The notes under the pieces were generated by a model. The model ran no database searches. It saw only the letters and a program-made list of their open reading frames with translations, and was not told the origin of the DNA. Shown piece by piece: positions 62,792 to 64,000 of a stretch of DNA of 64,000 nucleotides. A program made the position numbers and the translations under genes. This DNA comes from Dehalobacter sp. DCA. GTDB taxonomy: Bacteria; Bacillota; Desulfitobacteriia; Desulfitobacteriales; Syntrophobotulaceae. The stretch covers positions 992,001-1,056,000 of the forward strand of contig NC_018866.1 of the NCBI RefSeq assembly GCF_000305775.1. Direction: 5' to 3'. Position 1 is the stretch's first letter. Each line of letters begins with the position of its first letter.

Positions 62792-63091
62792 AAGAAAACA
62801 CCCCGTTCTCTTTGTTCTATTCAGATTTTACCATATCTTTCATCAAAAACAACCGTACCGTCGGGCTTTTGTTCAGCAGGGCTTATTTCTGTCCCAAAAA
62901 CAGAAAAACCGGTCAAACCGGTTAGTTAACATTCTGAATCTGGTGGGTTGATTTCATTCTTCGTCGATTATGGTGATTATTATTAGTGATTATTATTAGA
63001 TTCTTATATATTTTATTAATTCGATTCTATTTAATTCGATTTTATTGAATACTTTATAGTTATAAGTATAAATTTTTTTAATGTATTCGCG
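62792..63091. other. AT-rich intergenic region
   Basis: 300 bp between the HD-domain gene and the Fur-family gene. The right part (about 62970-63085) is very AT-rich with direct repeats of GATTATTATTAG and TTAATTCGATT. The left part holds a terminator hairpin and the probable promoter of the Fur-family gene. No gene is seen. Confidence 0.5.
62898..62925 (-). terminator. Terminator of the HD-domain gene
   Basis: On the minus strand AACCGG / CCGGTT with a five-base loop is followed by TTTCTGTTTTT. A second small hairpin (TTCTG/CAGAA, 62887-62905) lies directly after. Confidence 0.55.
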
Positions 63092-63601
63092 TTAAGCAGA
63101 TTTTTGAACCAGATGCAGATACAGCTTCAGATAGGCAAAGCAATATACTCTCGTGGTGTATTCGGTCAGCGCCAGGCTTTTATCTGCGATTGTGGTTACC
63201 CAGGCTTCATAACTTCTTGGTAGTCCGACTGGGAACATATGATTGGAAATGATATCCCGTTCTTTTTTGTTCAGTTCAAAGTATTTCTGCGCATTTTTCA
63301 CCGCGATCTTCGGATGATTGCGTGAATGCCGGTAGCTTTCTGCGAGCAGGTTCTTGTCTTCTCTTTTTTTAAACTTGTATAAGTAGAAGTCGTGAAGAAG
63401 TGCCCCTCTGATCGTCGAAATGACATCGAGTCTGAACTTCATGGCAATCTTATAAGACAGGTAAGCAACGTCCAGAGAATGCTCAAAGACTGAGCCATGG
63501 TGATGCGGGATCATTTTCATTTTCTGGTATTCATTGTGCTCGATAATAGGTCTGGCTACTGCAAGAAAATAATCATCATACTTTAATAATAATTTTTCCA
63601 T
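63092..63601 (-). CDS. HD domain protein (phosphohydrolase-like)
   Basis: A 169-residue cytoplasmic protein with an HD-type metal site: HHHGSVFEHSLDVAYLSYKI supplies the first His, and GALLHDFYLYKF the HD pair; later Asp/His residues (SNHMFP, TIADK) fit the fold. HD proteins of this size cleave nucleotides or phosphoesters; substrate unknown. TTAGGAG lies before the ATG at 63601. It stands alone with its own terminator. Confidence 0.82.
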   Translation of the reverse strand: MEKLLLKYDDYFLAVARPIIEHNEYQKMKMIPHHHGSVFEHSLDVAYLSYKIAMKFRLDVISTIRGALLHDFYLYKFKKREDKNLLAESYRHSRNHPKIAVKNAQKYFELNKKERDIISNHMFPVGLPRSYEAWVTTIADKSLALTEYTTRVYCFAYLKLYLHLVQKSA

Positions 63602-63812
63602 GATTGCTCCTAACTTTATTAACTAGAACTTATTATATTAGAAACAAACCATGATTTCAATGGTCTTTTGTTACAATTTAATAGTACTTTCGTTACATTT
63701 TCGTAAACGTTTTGTCAAAATTGTAATTTCTTTATTATTATTTGGCATAACGCAATACTATTTTTAAGTAATTACGATTAAACAGCTAAATAGCACCATA
63801 ATTTTGGGTGTT

Positions 63813-64000
63813 CTATTTTCTGATATAAATCACACCGATTGTCTTCTGGCCGCAGTGACTGGAAATCACGCAGCCTGCATTGGTAATCAGAATTTCTTTA
63901 TACGGATAAATATCCTGCAACGCGCACTTCAAGTAGACGGCTTCCTCTTCACTTCCCAGGGAGTGGGTGATGAAGATTTGTTTTGAATCTACAGAATCCC
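63813..64000 (-). CDS. DegV family fatty-acid-binding protein, C-terminal fragment
   Basis: The last 62 residues of a protein that runs off the window edge. The segment ITHSLGSEEEAVYLK and the end ITNAGCVISSHCGQKTIGVI match the C-terminal domain of DegV proteins, where HxGxxxxG lines the lipid pocket. DegV/FakB proteins hand fatty acids to a fatty acid kinase. No FakA gene is in the window. The assignment rests on this short C-terminal pattern. Confidence 0.75.
   Translation of the reverse strand, partial: DSVDSKQIFITHSLGSEEEAVYLKCALQDIYPYKEILITNAGCVISSHCGQKTIGVIYIRK

Noticed and set aside
62980..63085. Short AT-rich direct repeats as a CRISPR or origin-like iteron array
   Set aside because: Repeats are irregular, have no constant spacer length and no DnaA boxes; simple AT-rich spacer is the better reading.

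Overview
This 64 kb window looks like the chromosome of an anaerobic, endospore-forming Firmicute of the Peptococcaceae/Desulfitobacteriaceae type (Dehalobacter, Desulfitobacterium, Desulfosporosinus or Syntrophobotulus relatives). Four things point there. Ribosome binding sites are strong (GGAGG-like) with frequent GTG and TTG starts. Sporulation genes are present (spoIVA, spmA/spmB, ytfJ, a spoVE/ftsW-type gene). IspH is fused to ribosomal protein S1. An EtfAB / membrane Fe-S oxidoreductase cluster sits beside Tat and polyprenyl (quinone side-chain) genes. The genus is inferred and is not proven by the sequence.

Layout. 1-10.8 kb: a truncated aminotransferase, a rubredoxin-flavin reductase under a PerR-like box, a CCA-adding enzyme, a 2-hydroxyacid dehydrogenase, an M29 aminopeptidase, an RluA-type synthase, a DUF1003 protein, a MoxR/VWA pair and an EF-hand-rich protein. 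10.9-16 kb: rmuC and lepB, then an accessory-looking stretch with two tiny Cys-rich membrane-peptide genes, tRNA-Leu(CAG), and an AT-rich two-gene operon (DUF6941-like soluble protein plus holin-like membrane protein). 16-24 kb: a glycerate pathway pair, a lipoprotein, a cation antiporter, a flavodoxin-type protein, an acyltransferase, a LysM-CAP protein and queH, then a second copy of the tiny-peptide cassette. 24-34 kb: an energy-metabolism block with tatA, SDH_sah protease, polyprenyl synthase, tatB/tatC, a catalytically degenerate prenyl-synthase paralogue, and the Fe-S oxidoreductase-etfA-etfB operon. 34-41 kb: a Toprim protein, a chemoreceptor, tRNA-Pro(GGG), an ACT-domain protein, a group II intron sitting just behind the spoIVA terminator, and spoIVA. 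42-51 kb: a housekeeping run gpsA-plsY-der-radical SAM/DUF512, spoVE/ftsW-like, ispH-rpsA, plsC, cmk. 51-64 kb: a CPBP protease, small proteins, HutP, a BaiN-type flavoprotein, a polyferredoxin with a FadR-type regulator, rluB, spmAB, ytfJ, DUF2953, cls, ybaK, a Fur-family regulator, an HD protein and a truncated degV.

Several things are not explained by ordinary genes. (1) A family of about 110-bp GC-rich imperfect palindromes (three clear copies and one diverged copy) shows compensatory base changes in at least three stems. (2) A two-gene cassette of 38-48-residue Cys-rich tail-anchored peptides occurs twice, 10 kb apart. (3) Two further short repeat families have covarying stems. (4) There is a run of perfect palindromes at 632-764. 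(5) A PerR box precedes the rubredoxin fusion gene. (6) The intron has inserted at a terminator. (7) A degenerate prenyl synthase lies near an intact one. (8) A DUF6941/holin-like pair lies beside a tRNA gene. All calls come from reading the sequence; no database search was run.
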